Below the pieces are notes generated by a model that had not been told where the DNA came from, did no database searches, and saw only the letters and a program-made list of their open reading frames with translations. Of a stretch of DNA of 64,000 bases, positions 11,801 through 22,255 are shown one piece after another. The stretch comes from Paramecium pentaurelia (taxonomy: Eukaryota > Ciliophora > Oligohymenophorea > Peniculida > Parameciidae), in contig CAJJDO010000042.1 in NCBI GenBank assembly GCA_905183005.1, positions 166,741-230,740 on the forward strand. The letters are read 5' to 3'. Position numbers and translations under genes: made by a program. Numbering within the stretch: the stretch's first letter is position 1; every line of letters starts with the position of its first letter.

Positions 11801-12044
11801 TGTATTTTCAGGTGTTAGTAAAAGTCATAAGAATTTGGATCTAGACAATCTCAATGTTAGTAAGTTAAATATCTAATATTTAGATTCCACGACGTTTACA
11901 ATGTTGGATTAAATTAATGAGACCATCACATTGATTAAAGAATAAATACAATCTGTTTAAACTAATCTTTTATTACAAGAAGATGAAATAGTGGAGAAAT
12001 GTAGAACAGCTGTTAGATACGAATTAACAACATTGATTTAATGA
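8809..12044 (+). CDS. BK-like calcium-activated potassium channel alpha subunit
   Basis: 1051 residues after removing introns of 28, 29 and 23 bases. A membrane part of six segments starts near residue 42; the S4-like helix reads ISRVIRFLRVVKTIS with basic residues every third position. The pore filter TVGYGD is at about 228-233. The cytoplasmic tail has two RCK-type nucleotide-fold modules beginning HIIICGHVSVAALRNF (~286) and HIVVCGIHPSIYYFLLALR (~642), as in Slo/BK channels, so it should carry K+ out across the plasma membrane under voltage and ligand control. An Asp/Glu-rich loop (DDEEEEKFDD) separates the modules. The last ~70 residues after the third intron are coiled-coil-like. The start could also be 8833. 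Paramecium Ca2+-activated K+ currents are known physiologically; linking this gene to them is inference. Confidence 0.92.
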
Positions 12045-12953
12045 TATGTATTACTATATTAAAAACTGTTTTTATTTATTTTTCATTAGTATTTACTTTT
12101 ATAATTATAATTTATTTTCATATAAATATTTGTATTTATATTTTCATTTAAAATGTAAACAAAATGATTTTTTTTAATCATTTCGCCATTTTTTATAGCT
12201 TTCTTTTTATTCAATTAAATTCAAATGAAATTATACATGTATCTTTTATATTTTAAAAAGGAGTTAATTTATATTCGAGTATTTCACTTTTAATACTGAG
12301 TTATAAGTTATTATTGATAGTACATCTAAATTGAAATAATAGAATTTATTATTATTTTAATATTGCTATCAATCTGAGCCAAATAAACTATTAACATTGA
12401 TAATAACCATTAAAGAAAATACTAATTTTAGAACAAGCCTTATTAATCCATTTGATATTAAAATTCATATCAAATGAACAAGAGCATTATTATTAATATT
12501 GAAATAAATAAAACTCATAATATAAGTAATTTTTTTTAATTAATTAGAAAGTAATTTTACAGAAGACATTTTTTTTTAGTATTTATCAAACGCAAATTTA
12601 TTTATTTGTTATTCTTCTATCATTTCCAAGGGTTAATTATTATTCTAATTCACTTAATATTATTGACTATCACTAAATTTATATCTTCCTATTGTTTATC
12701 AGATAGAACAATAAAATTTCTGAAATGAATATATGTATCCTATATAAACATGAATATGGTATGGAGATGAACGTTAAGAATTTTAAACCTTTTTTTAATT
12801 ATTATACTTTCTTCCTAATCTTTAGTATTTGTGGCAATATTGTTTTAGATGAATTCCATAGATTTCTTAATGCATCGAGAAATTCTTCAAAAATTAAGGG
12901 CTCTTCCTGCAGAGTGTTAGAGTAATTTAAATATTCCCCATAAAAGTTTATAA
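12045..12953. other. gap of 0.9 kb, mostly noncoding, one unexplained minus-strand frame
   Basis: 12045-12669 is A/T-rich with no coding pattern I can support. On the minus strand 12670-12942 is open and reads YGEYLNYSNTLQEEPLIFEE then FLDALRNLWNSSKTILPQI and LKIRKKVQQLKKGLKFL, which looks like protein. It lacks an ATG and directly follows the stop of the minus-strand gene at 12954. It may be an exon joined by an unusually long intron or a remnant. Confidence 0.4.
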
Positions 12954-13484
12954 TCACTAGTAATAATTATATACAAACTCATATAAATTTTATCCTTTAT
13001 CTGAAAAAAATGGCTTTTTTTCACAACCATCCTTTAACATATTTAAATTTATCACTCTTCTCACTTTAGGTGGTTTTCTGTGCATATATGATGTAATATT
13101 TAATACAGCTGGCGATTCATATGTTCTTTAAGGAGAACTAAATCGAGGGATGGGTTGAAATACTACCTTACCGTTCTTTCGCTTTTTTAAAACTCTTGTT
13201 TCTGGAGTGAATAATCTTGAATGAGGATTGTCAAAGTTATTATTTTAACTCTAACAATTGAATGTTCGGTTAATGTGTGAGTTTTCAAATATGTCACAAA
13301 TTATCCCTTGTTCTTTACTTTTTCTTTCATTTTATGTTTGATATCTAGTAGAGTAAAATGCCTACTCTCTTTATTTTTTGTTTATAGGAGATGCCTTTCC
13401 TAAGATTTAGAAATCATATTGTGTCTGATTCCAATTCTTGGATGTTTTATTGAGCTTTTTACATGGAATTGTGTATAGATCCAT
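12954..13484 (-). CDS. hypothetical basic protein, 176 residues
   Basis: Intronless frame MDLYTIPCKKLNKTSKNWNQ... to EFVYNYYQ-stop. It is Asn/Ser/Lys/Arg-rich and probably disordered, with a basic stretch (RVLKKRKNGKVV, HRKPPKVRRVINL). The start lies 18 bases from the BCAS2 start on the other strand, so the two share a promoter. The frame stops at TGA 12954-12956, but a protein-like frame continues just beyond (12670-12942), so the true C-terminus may be longer if a 68-base intron exists. No family recognised. Confidence 0.55.
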
Positions 13485-13502
13485 TTCAATATTTATATTA
13501 AA

Positions 13503-14235
13503 ATGAGTTTTGCTCTACCTTCTTCAAAATTACCACTTGTATACAGACACCCCTACTAAGGTTTTGTAAATATTTTACCATATATTGATGGAGAATTAGA
13601 CACTAAAACTAAAATAATTGTATTGAATGTTATATTATATAAGGTTGATCGTATGATTCAATAAGAAATGTAAAACATGGACCCATAAGATTATTTACAT
13701 GAATTGCCAATGCCTTAAACAAAGTTAACAGATCTATTGAAATCAGAGATGGAAAGAGTGTAATAATAGCAACCAATGCCTAAAATTGATTTCGAATAGA
13801 TACCAAATTTCAATCAAGAGTTTTAATCAACTCATGAAATTTAAGAGGCCAATTAGTAATTGAATGTGCTTAATTAATATGCATAAATTAAGTAATTTAA
13901 GATCATATATTCTTTAAGCATAATCAATTCTGAATTGCTTAATAAATATGGTAAAGAATCATGGGCATTATTACTCAAATCATAAGAAAATGAGAAGAAT
14001 AGATTATCTAAAGAGGTTGTAAATTAATAGCAAGAATTAAATCATATTAATGCATAAAGAAAATACGAACAAGTAACATTTACCTCATATTAAGAATGAA
14101 GTAAAATATAAATTGGATAGTTTAAAAGCTAAGGTTAAAGAAGTCTTGACAAATAATGCTTAATTAGAAGTTGTATGTGGAGAATTAGAACAAGAGATAT
14201 ATGACAAGTAAAGAAAAAAATTAAAATTGAATTGA
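13503..14235 (+). CDS. BCAS2: pre-mRNA splicing factor SPF27/BCAS2
   Basis: Reads MSFALPSSKLPLVYRHPYQG, ILPYIDGELDTKTKIIV..., VDRMIQQEMQNM, LTDLLKSEMERVQQQPMPKIDFEQ, NSELLNKYGKESWALLLKSQE, then an intron of 22 bases and a helical C-terminus ending LEVVCGELEQEIYDKQRKK. Order and length (236, or 228 residues if a further in-frame 24-base intron before VDRM is spliced) match the small coiled-coil subunit of the Prp19/CDC5L spliceosome complex. It acts in the nucleus in spliceosome activation. Assignment rests on pattern similarity and is good but not certain. Confidence 0.8.
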
Positions 14236-14260
14236 TTTTAAATATATTATTTATTCTTTG

Positions 14261-14950
14261 ATGAATATCAATATATACAATTCTTCAACATTTATAGATC
14301 TCATTCCAAATGACTTCAACCAAAAACATACTATATCCTCATTGAATAAAATAAACTCTAAAAAACTCAACAAACAGATATAATCAACTTCTGATTTTGC
14401 TTCTTCATCTTGTCTATAAATGCTTACAAGTGCAAGTACTAACCGTAAATTTATCAAGCCAAATACTGATATGTATAAATTAGGCTAATAATTTTTAAAA
14501 CACAAAAAGGAAAAACAACAATAATTGATACATTCATTAGAAGCTTAATTCTAACAGTCATGTCCATTTTCACCTTAAATTACATACAATTCTCGAATCA
14601 TTGCTTCTATGTCTAAAAGTACTTTAGGTAGGAGAAGGCAATCATCTGAATTAATTGATACTTAATCTATTAAGTTACAAAAAGAAATGGAAGAATGCAC
14701 TTTTTCTCCTTAAATTTTAAGAAGAAATCTTGATATTTTTGATAGATCATCACCATTCTATTTTAGATAAATTGATTGGAAATAAAATCTTTAAGAAAAA
14801 TTACAAGCTAACAGATCATAAAATTAAACTTAATTAACAATTTCATAGAATATACAAATTAATCCTAAATAATTGGATTTAAGAGCTAGTCATGCTCTAA
14901 AGAAAAATATTGCTGCAAAATATCTAAGATAATCATTGAATGATATTTGA
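14261..14950 (+). CDS. hypothetical protein with two xC-F-S-P-Q-I motifs
   Basis: Intronless, 229 residues, MNINIYNSSTFIDLIPNDFN... to RQSLNDI-stop. It is polar and Ser/Gln-rich. Two short related motifs stand out: SCPFSPQITYNSR near the middle and ECTFSPQILRRNLDIFDR later. It starts 25 bases after the BCAS2 stop on the same strand. Similar T-F-x-P-x-I motifs are common in protist cytoskeletal proteins, but I cannot name a family. Confidence 0.6.
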
Positions 14951-15128
14951 ATTATTTAATTTAATATTAATTTAGCTTTATTTCACAACTAAGTTATATA
15001 GCAATAATATTTCTAAAAGAAATCAAAAATTATTAAAATTATATAAGGATATATTATTATTCTAAAATTATAAAACATATTATTAGAAATAATTAATAGA
15101 ATACTTAATGAATCCACAAATTTTAAAT
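14951..15128. other. 178-bp intergenic region between convergent genes
   Basis: A/T-rich spacer between the stops of the genes at 14261 and 15129; nothing else seen. Confidence 0.6.
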
Positions 15129-16424
15129 TCATTCAGATAATACTTTTAAAAGCTCACAGTAATTTTAAAAAAAATTTTTCCAACAATTTAAAATTTCCTA
15201 AATCTAATCCTCTGGTTATATATAATTAGCAAACACCATTGCACCAGCATATAATCTCTCTGTCAAATCTTTTAACTCTTTCATATCTTTAAATTATATA
15301 TTTAATTATGATTTTAATTTTTCTACATCTTATTATAATAATTCTTTTTATTTAACTTTTTAAATCTCAATCAAATTTAGAATTAATTTCAAATATTGTA
15401 AATAGATTTCATAAAAATATTTTATATACTTAGAGGATTAGATTTCTAAAAATGTTTAAAAAATTACCTTTTTAAGTTTTTTGGGTATCATTTTAACTTC
15501 GACTATTTTCTTAATTGATTTTATATTCTTATATTTTTTTGGAGTATTCTTCTTTAATTTTTATTTCTTTTTTCAATTATGTTTTATAGAATTCAACTTT
15601 TTATTCATAATTTCTAATTAAATTATGTTATGTTGGTAAGATAAATTCTATATTTTTGAATAGAGCTTAATTCAATTATATAAGATCTAATGCTTTCTTT
15701 ATCTAATCCTTTAGGAGTTCATCTTGAGAAAGTTAATAAATTTTATCTAATAATTTGATTTAATTATCTTATTTTTCTTTCATTGACTTTATTTATAATA
15801 ATAATTAAGAGATTAATTCATTTCTCTTTTATTTTTTTGCTTCTGCTTCTGCTTCTGAATGATAATTATTCATTAGTTGTTGTTCATCTGCATCATTTAA
15901 GTTATTAATTGCTTAAACCATTTTTTTTCCTACTGATTAAATTTCTTAAAAATTTGTATTTATTTCATTTATTTACTATTAATATTCTTATTGATATGAT
16001 ATATGTAAATCTAAATTTTAGCATATATTCAAAACATTTTTTTTACTCTTTATAGTTTTAATGAAGTCTTTAGTTGTTTAACTTTTAAAATTTTCTATAA
16101 TGCTTTCAAAACTAACGACAACTTCCTGATGATCAGATAACAACTGTTGATATTTTTGAAATAATGTTTGATGATCTTTCAATAGGATATCGTATTTTTA
16201 ATTTAATTCTTCATTTAATTTTTGTAATTATTATGGTTGTGATCTTAGCTGCTATACAATTTTATTAACTCTCTCGATTTCATCATACAATTAATACATT
16301 GAATCGATTAGCTCATTAATACTCTTTTTATCTTTATTTAATGAAAAATTGCTTTACTTAATTCATCTTTAGCTGATTGTTTATCTGGTCTTGATAAAAG
16401 AGGCAGTAAATAAACTAAATTCAT
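15129..16424 (-). CDS. long coiled-coil protein, 415 residues
   Basis: MNLVYLLPLLSRPDKQSAKD... to LLKVLSE-stop, with introns of 26 and 22 bases whose removal gives an exact multiple of three. Nearly the whole protein is Gln/Glu/Lys/Leu-rich heptad-like sequence, for example EIERVNKIVQQLRSQ, QKYDILLKDHQTLFQKYQQLL and EYSKKIQEYKINQENSR. An Ala-Glu run EAEAEAKKQKRNE interrupts it. No domain recognised; a structural or scaffold role is inference. It is divergent from RAD51, about 0.3 kb away. Confidence 0.7.
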
Positions 16425-16731
16425 AATAATTAATAAAAAATTAAAAGAAAAATAATCTATTTTAAAATTCATAATATCACATATATAAATAGATTATAAC
16501 TAATGTAATCTTTATAAGAATAATCTAAATTTAAGAATTATATATACATAAGAAGAATGGATAAATTTTTTTTGATATATATATAATTTAAGAATTTAAT
16601 AAATATTTGGATTGATTAATCAAAATTAGAGTGATGAGAATAAGTATTATGTCTCTTATTCTATTTTGTGAGAATATAATTTAAATATTTTTTGGCAGAA
16701 AATATAATTTAAATTTGAACTAAAATAAAAG
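16425..16731. promoter_or_regulatory. 307-bp divergent promoter region upstream of RAD51
   Basis: Lies between the starts of the coiled-coil gene at 15129 and RAD51. A/T-rich with no motif I can name and no ORF of note. Confidence 0.4.
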
Positions 16732-17771
16732 ATGTAAAAATAGCAAAATGAATAGATTGAAGAGGATGAATATGAAGAAGTGATTTCTTATACATCTTTA
16801 GAAAAGTTAGCAATTCCAGGATTTGGGGCAGTAGATATATAGAGATTAAAAGATGCAGGATTTACAACATGTGAATCAATTGCATATACAGCAAAAAAGA
16901 ATTTAATGAATATTAAAGGCATGACAGATGCCAAGATTGAAAAATTAGTTGAGGCTGTGGCTAAATTAGTAGTAAACTAATTTAAACCAGCTACAGATGT
17001 TTTAAAATAGAGAGAAAGAATAGTACATATATCAACAGGAAGCACAAAATTTGATAAATTACTTAGAGGAGGTATAGAAACTGGTGGAATAACAGAGATA
17101 TTTGGTGAATTTAGAACAGGAAAATCATAAATATGTCACACATTAGCAGTCACTTGTTAAATGAATGATGGAAAAGGTAGACCTGGAGGGAAATGTTTAT
17201 ATATTGATACAGAAGGAACTTTTAGACCAGAGAGATTAAGTGAAATTGCAAAGAGATTTGAATTAGGAATAGAAGAAGTTTTAGAAAATGTTTCATTTGC
17301 AAGGGCTTATAATGTAGATGAATAATTGAAATTACTAGTTTAAGCATGTAATTTAATGTCTACAGATAAATATGCTTTATTGATAGTGGATAGTGCAACA
17401 GCATTATATAGAACAGATTATTTAGGAAGAGGAGAGTTATCAGCAAGATAAAATCATTTAGGGAAATTCTTAAGGAATTTATAAAGATTAGCAGATGAAG
17501 TAATTATAATAGTTAATATATATAGTTTAATATAGCAGTTGTAATAACTAATTAAGTGATGAGTTCTGTTGAAGGTACAATGATGGCTATGGGTGATTAA
17601 AAAAAACCAATTGGTGGTAATATTATGGCTCATGCTTCAACAACAAGATTGTATTTGAGAAAAGGAAGAGGAGAGAATAGGATTGTAAAGATTTATGATT
17701 CACCATGTTTACCAGAATCAGAAGAATAATATACTATATCACCTGGAGGAATAGATGATTGTGCTGATTGA
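16732..17771 (+). CDS. RAD51: RAD51 recombinase
   Basis: 337 residues with one 26-base intron after RLADE, close to the 339 of human RAD51. An N-terminal helix-hairpin-helix region (LAIPGFGAVDIQRLKDAGF, NIKGMTDAKIEKL) is followed by Walker A GEFRTGKS (~125-132), YIDTEGTFRPERL, the Walker B region ALLIVDSATALYRTDY, GRGELSARQ, FNIAVVITNQVM, KKPIGGNIMAHASTTRLYL and RKGRGENRI. DTEGTFRPERL and LYRTDY fit RAD51 rather than DMC1. It forms filaments on single-stranded DNA for homologous repair, and in ciliates serves meiosis and probably macronuclear development. GRPGGK in loop form before YIDTEG is slightly longer than in animals. Confidence 0.97.
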
Positions 17772-17816
17772 ATTGATTTCTAATATTTATTTTGTAACTA
17801 ACAAATAAAAAATTAG

Positions 17817-18507
17817 TCAAAAGTTTTTACAAGAATTACAGAAGTAACTAATATTTTTGGAATCATGGTTTTGTACATCTTTATTACATCGAAGGCATTT
17901 TCTTATTATCTATTAAATTTATTAATCAGCTAGTCTTGAATAATTCATAGGGTCTTTGAATAATTCACCAGTGGATGATTGGCATCTCTGTTTAGATAAT
18001 GATGTCATTAATGGATCCTGAGGTAATTATTTAAGTATACATCCAATGATTGTAAACATTTGAAAAAGTCATCATTATCCAATTACTATATAGCTCTGAA
18101 GACATTTGAGCATTTCTATTTGAATTCATCAAATGGCTACTAATCATCATTAAATTTACTGATTATCCACAACAAATTATACATTCTCCACTTTAATCCA
18201 TGGCTTCAATCTCATGTCCACATCCTAATGTTTTTCTTTTTAAATGACGAGATATTGCCTCTTATTCTTTTCTGATGCTGCTTGATTTTTTTGTTTATGA
18301 ACTATCTCTTTTTAAAGGTGATTTCTATCCTTATAGATCATGCAAATATTTTTCAATTCCAGCATCATTAGCATACAATAATGCTTTAAATTGATACAAT
18401 GATTTTAGCATTTGTTCACGCTATGGATTATGAGAACTTAAGCGATCAAAAAATGTTGAAAACAATTCAATCATTGTCGTTCTCTCCACAGAAGACAGTT
18501 AAGACAT
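17817..18507 (-). CDS. hypothetical Cys/His-rich (probably zinc-binding) protein
   Basis: 215 residues with introns of 20 and 23 bases. The helical N-terminus MSQLSSVERTTMIELFSTFF... is followed by a basic part and LGCGHEIEAMDQSGECIICC, then by a C-terminal ribbon-like RKCLRCNKDV ... SYFCNSCKNF-stop. The CxxC pairs (CIIC/CC, CLRC, CNSC) and CGH suggest zinc coordination. The stop is 45 bases from that of RAD51 in convergent orientation. Partner and function unknown. Confidence 0.65.
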
Positions 18508-18615
18508 TAAAAATTTAAAATTAATACCTTATTTTTTATTTTGTTACAATATTGTACCTATTTTTCAATTGATTATCATCTTATATATATATTTATTAAA
18601 GCATATTAAAAATAA

Positions 18616-20455
18616 TCATTCATTTTTTAATGAAGTAGTTATTGCTTAAGCTAACTTAACTAGTTCACTCACATAAGTTGAAGTTAATGAACTTCTGCTA
18701 ACATAGGATGATTCAATTTTATTTCTTAGTGCCACAATTTCATTCAATTAAACAACATCTGCAAGACTACGTCCTTATCTTTTTTTCAATTATTCAGATG
18801 AAGTACGAAAAGAATCATATTTAAAAGAATCAGATGGTTTAGTATATGATTCAGTTTCTATACTGTATTTGATTTATGGTGGAGATTGTACAAATTTAAA
18901 TGGTGATTATGAAGATATGGAAGGAGATTGGAATGATTCTCTCCACTTATGTCCACTATTGAATGATTTAGTTCGTGGTCCTAAAGTATCGGTAATTCTA
19001 ATTGTTAATGGATTGTATACTTTTATTAAAGACCTTAAGCTTTATAAGGGGAATAAGTAGGTTCACTTCTTTATGGTTAAGTGGCAACAACATTGGATAG
19101 ACGTGAGTAAGAGAAATCTCTAATTCTTGCTTAAAGATTTTCAAAAGAAGGTACTTATGCACGTGTGTCTTTTCTGAATGAATAGATCATAATAGTTACC
19201 TATTTGAATTGAATTTGTTGGAACTTTGTTGAGCTTCACGTTTTAAGAACATAATTTATTAAACGTTAAAAATTAAATTATCATCATGTATATTGTCATT
19301 AAGATTCTAATTTATTAACTGTCGTATGGATGGCTTTCCTAGATGAATAAGTGAGTATTACTAATTCAATTCTTCTAAAGCAATCAATTATTTGATACGT
19401 CTTGGTAATTGTAGATATTATTTACGTTTCCATTCTCTGGTTTCTGCATAATAATTATCTAATTTAATTTCACAAGCAGATTATAAAGAAGAAGCACAAG
19501 AATCATCAGGATTTTCAGGTGGATCTTAATTATAATGAGTTCTTTTGTGACGATGAGTAAGTACTTTTCTACCAAAGTTTTTTCTAAAATCAACTTCTGA
19601 ATCAATAACATTTTGAATATATTTAGGATGTTTTTATATAATGACTCCCTTAGGTTTGTTGTATAAATAATCATACAATTAAACATCAGCATGTGTTAAG
19701 ATTCCATCTTAATTTCTACGATCGGTTTTAGCTGCTTTATGAAATAGAGTAAAGTCATTTCTTTTATTTTGAATACTAAGACGTACAATCTTATTTATAT
19801 TATTATCATGTTATTAAGCTTGATCTTATAATTCTTAGAGATAGAGTTAAGCATTATTTTCAAGTACAGATTTAAGATAGGATCTTGGAGGGATTGATTA
19901 AATAACTTATTATTGTAATTTACAAACTGGTTCAACATTATCATAATTGAGTCTATATTATTTTAAGTTTTTAGTTTTAGGTATCAATTTCTCTTAATAA
20001 CCAACAGAATTTTCTTTATGATTAGCAATATCTAAAATAGTTTATACTATAGTAAGAGTTTAAGCATTGCCTTATCTAATTTCTTCATTATGAGGTTTCT
20101 TGATTGCTACTTTCTCTTTGATAAGATTGCGAACTTTGACAATTTTACTTTTTAGATAATTTTTTCTTTATTCAGTTTATTGACGTATTTTAAGAGTCAT
20201 TCTATGTTTAGGTTAGAGTTATTGTTCAGCATTTAATCTTGGATAATTGAGTGTTTGAATTAATCTTTATAGATTTAAGTCACCTTTTAAGTAATGAGCA
20301 AAATGTTATTCAAATTGTTATCCATGATTACGTGTTTCGAATGGTTTTGTAGTTACTAATGGATCTATATGTTTTCTTGATGAGATATGTAAAGTATTAA
20401 ATTTACGATGAATATTTTTAGAGTGATCGAATTCACATGTTGTAGAAAAACTCAT
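18616..20455 (-). CDS. hypothetical protein, 596 residues
   Basis: MSFSTTCEFDHSKNIHRKFN... to ITTSLKNE-stop with introns of 26 and 23 bases. The first 400 residues are basic and Gln/His/Asn-rich (RKHIDPLVTTKPFETRNHG, RMTLKIRQQTEQRKNYLKSK, SVGYQEKLIPKTKNLKQYR). The C-terminal third is Ser/Pro-rich with repeated SP sites (SFQSPSISSQSPFKFVQSPP) and may be phosphorylated. The last part is helical (LADVVQLNEIVALRNKIESS). It is divergent from the coiled-coil gene at 20471/21620, with starts 15 bases apart. No family recognised. Confidence 0.65.
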
Positions 20456-20470
20456 TAATAATTTTTATAA

Positions 20471-20668
20471 ATGCAATTTAAAGAAGAATTGATTAATGTG
20501 ATTATCAATTTGATTGAAGAATTATTTGAATGCAAACTTAATTCCATTATGCAAGAAGTATTATAATAAATAAACATAGGTTAATGATAAACTTACTCGT
20601 ATGCATTAAGATATAGAAAATATGTAGGATGTACTTGTTAAACACTTTTCACATCAAATAGCTCATTC
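20471..20668 (+). CDS. coiled-coil gene, 5' part cut by the N gap
   Basis: Same beginning as the complete gene at 21620 (MQFKEELINVIINLIEELFE..., 22-base intron), truncated by the gap at 20669. Three base differences from the other copy. Confidence 0.75.
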
Positions 20669-21179
20669 NNNNNNNNNNNNNNNNNNNNNNNNNNNNNNNN
20701 NNNNNNNNNNNNNNNNNNNNNNNNNNNNNNNNNNNNNNNNNNNNNNNNNNNNNNNNNNNNNNNNNNNNNNNNNNNNNNNNNNNNNNNNNNNNNNNNNNNN
20801 NNNNNNNNNNNNNNNNNNNNNNNNNNNNNNNNNNNNNNNNNNNNNNNNNNNNNNNNNNNNNNNNNNNNNNNNNNNNNNNNNNNNNNNNNNNNNNNNNNNN
20901 NNNNNNNNNNNNNNNNNNNNNNNNNNNNNNNNNNNNNNNNNNNNNNNNNNNNNNNNNNNNNNNNNNNNNNNNNNNNNNNNNNNNNNNNNNNNNNNNNNNN
21001 NNNNNNNNNNNNNNNNNNNNNNNNNNNNNNNNNNNNNNNNNNNNNNNNNNNNNNNNNNNNNNNNNNNNNNNNNNNNNNNNNNNNNNNNNNNNNNNNNNNN
21101 NNNNNNNNNNNNNNNNNNNNNNNNNNNNNNNNNNNNNNNNNNNNNNNNNNNNNNNNNNNNNNNNNNNNNNNNNNNNNNN
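20669..21179. other. 511-base N gap
   Basis: Run of N; flanked by duplicated sequence. Confidence 0.99.
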
Positions 21180-21604
21180 TCTAAAATAGTTTATACTATA
21201 GTAAGAGTTTAAGCATTGCCTTATCTAATTTCTTCATTATGAGGTTTCTTGATTGCTACTTTCTCTTTGATAAGATTGCGAACTTTGACAATTTTACTTT
21301 TTAGATAATTTTTTCTTTATTCAGTTTATTGACGTATTTTAAGAGTCATTCTATGTTTAGGTTAGAGTTATTGTTCAGCATTTAATCTTGGATAATTGAG
21401 TGTTTGAATTAATCTTTATAGATTTAAGTCACCTTTTAAGTAATGAGCAAAATGTTATTCAAATTGTTATCCATGATTACGTGTTTCGAATGGTTTTGTA
21501 GTTACTAATGGATCTATATGTTTTCTTGATGAGATATGTAAAGTATTAAATTTACGATGAATATTTTTAGAGTGATCGAATTCACATGTTGTAGAAAAAC
21601 TCAT
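21180..21604 (-). pseudogene. truncated second copy of the 596-residue gene
   Basis: Corresponds to the first 425 bases of the gene at 18616-20455, from its ATG (21602-21604) to the gap edge. Probably assembly overlap, not a decayed gene. Confidence 0.8.
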
Positions 21605-21619
21605 TAATAATTTTTATAA

Positions 21620-22222
21620 ATGCAATTTAAAGAAGAATTGATTAATGTGATTATCAATTTGATTGAAGAATTATTTGAATGCAAACTTAATTCCATTATG
21701 CAAGAAGTATTATAATAAATAAATATAGGTTAATGATAAACTTACTCGTATGCATTAAGATATAGAAAGTATGTAGGATGTACTTGTTAAACACTTTTCA
21801 CATTAAATAGCTCATTCAAGAACAGAATCATTAAGTGAAACAATTGATACTGCAGAAGAAGATTAATTTAAGAAATCAATTAATGCAGAATTGGATAGTC
21901 TTGGTTTACGTATTTAGTAATTAGAATATATGAATCATATTATACTTGATACTTAAAGTGCTAATAAAAATAATTATAAAGAATTAGAACGTAAAATATA
22001 ACCATTACAAGAATAAATTAATAAATCAATAGAAGATATGAAAAAAGATTTAAAGGGTACAATCTATCTATTAATATAGACAAACAGACATTTTAATGGA
22101 CAGTATTAAATGATTAAATTGAAAGAGTAGAAAAATATGTCTAAAAACTTAAATAAGCAGATCTCTTATTCTAATAAAAATAATAATAATTGTAAACACA
22201 AACAAATAAGAAATAGAAATGA
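21620..22222 (+). CDS. hypothetical coiled-coil protein, 185 residues
   Basis: Introns of 22 and 23 bases give MQFKEELINVIINLIEELFECKLNS..., then NDKLTRMHQDIESMQDVLVKH, SLSETIDTAEEDQFKKSINAEL, LERKIQPLQEQINKSIEDMKKD and a Gln-rich end LLFQQKQQQLQTQTNKKQK-stop. Heptad-like throughout with no membrane segment. It starts 15 bases from the divergent truncated gene. No family recognised. Confidence 0.7.
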
Positions 22223-22255
22223 AATGAATTTAACTAATATATAGTAATTTAAATA

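Larger units (their letters stand above)
20031..21817. repeat. 638-bp direct repeat flanking an N gap
   Basis: 20031-20668 recurs at 21180-21817 (offset 1149) on the two sides of the gap. I see three substitutions: at 20575 and two more before 20668. Both copies end at the gap, so overlapping contigs or a collapsed near-identical paralogue is likely. Confidence 0.9.

Noticed and set aside
16732..17771. DMC1 rather than RAD51
   Set aside because: DTEGTFRPERL and DSATALYRTDY agree with RAD51; DMC1 typically has DTENTFRPDRL and a DSIMALFRVD-type segment.
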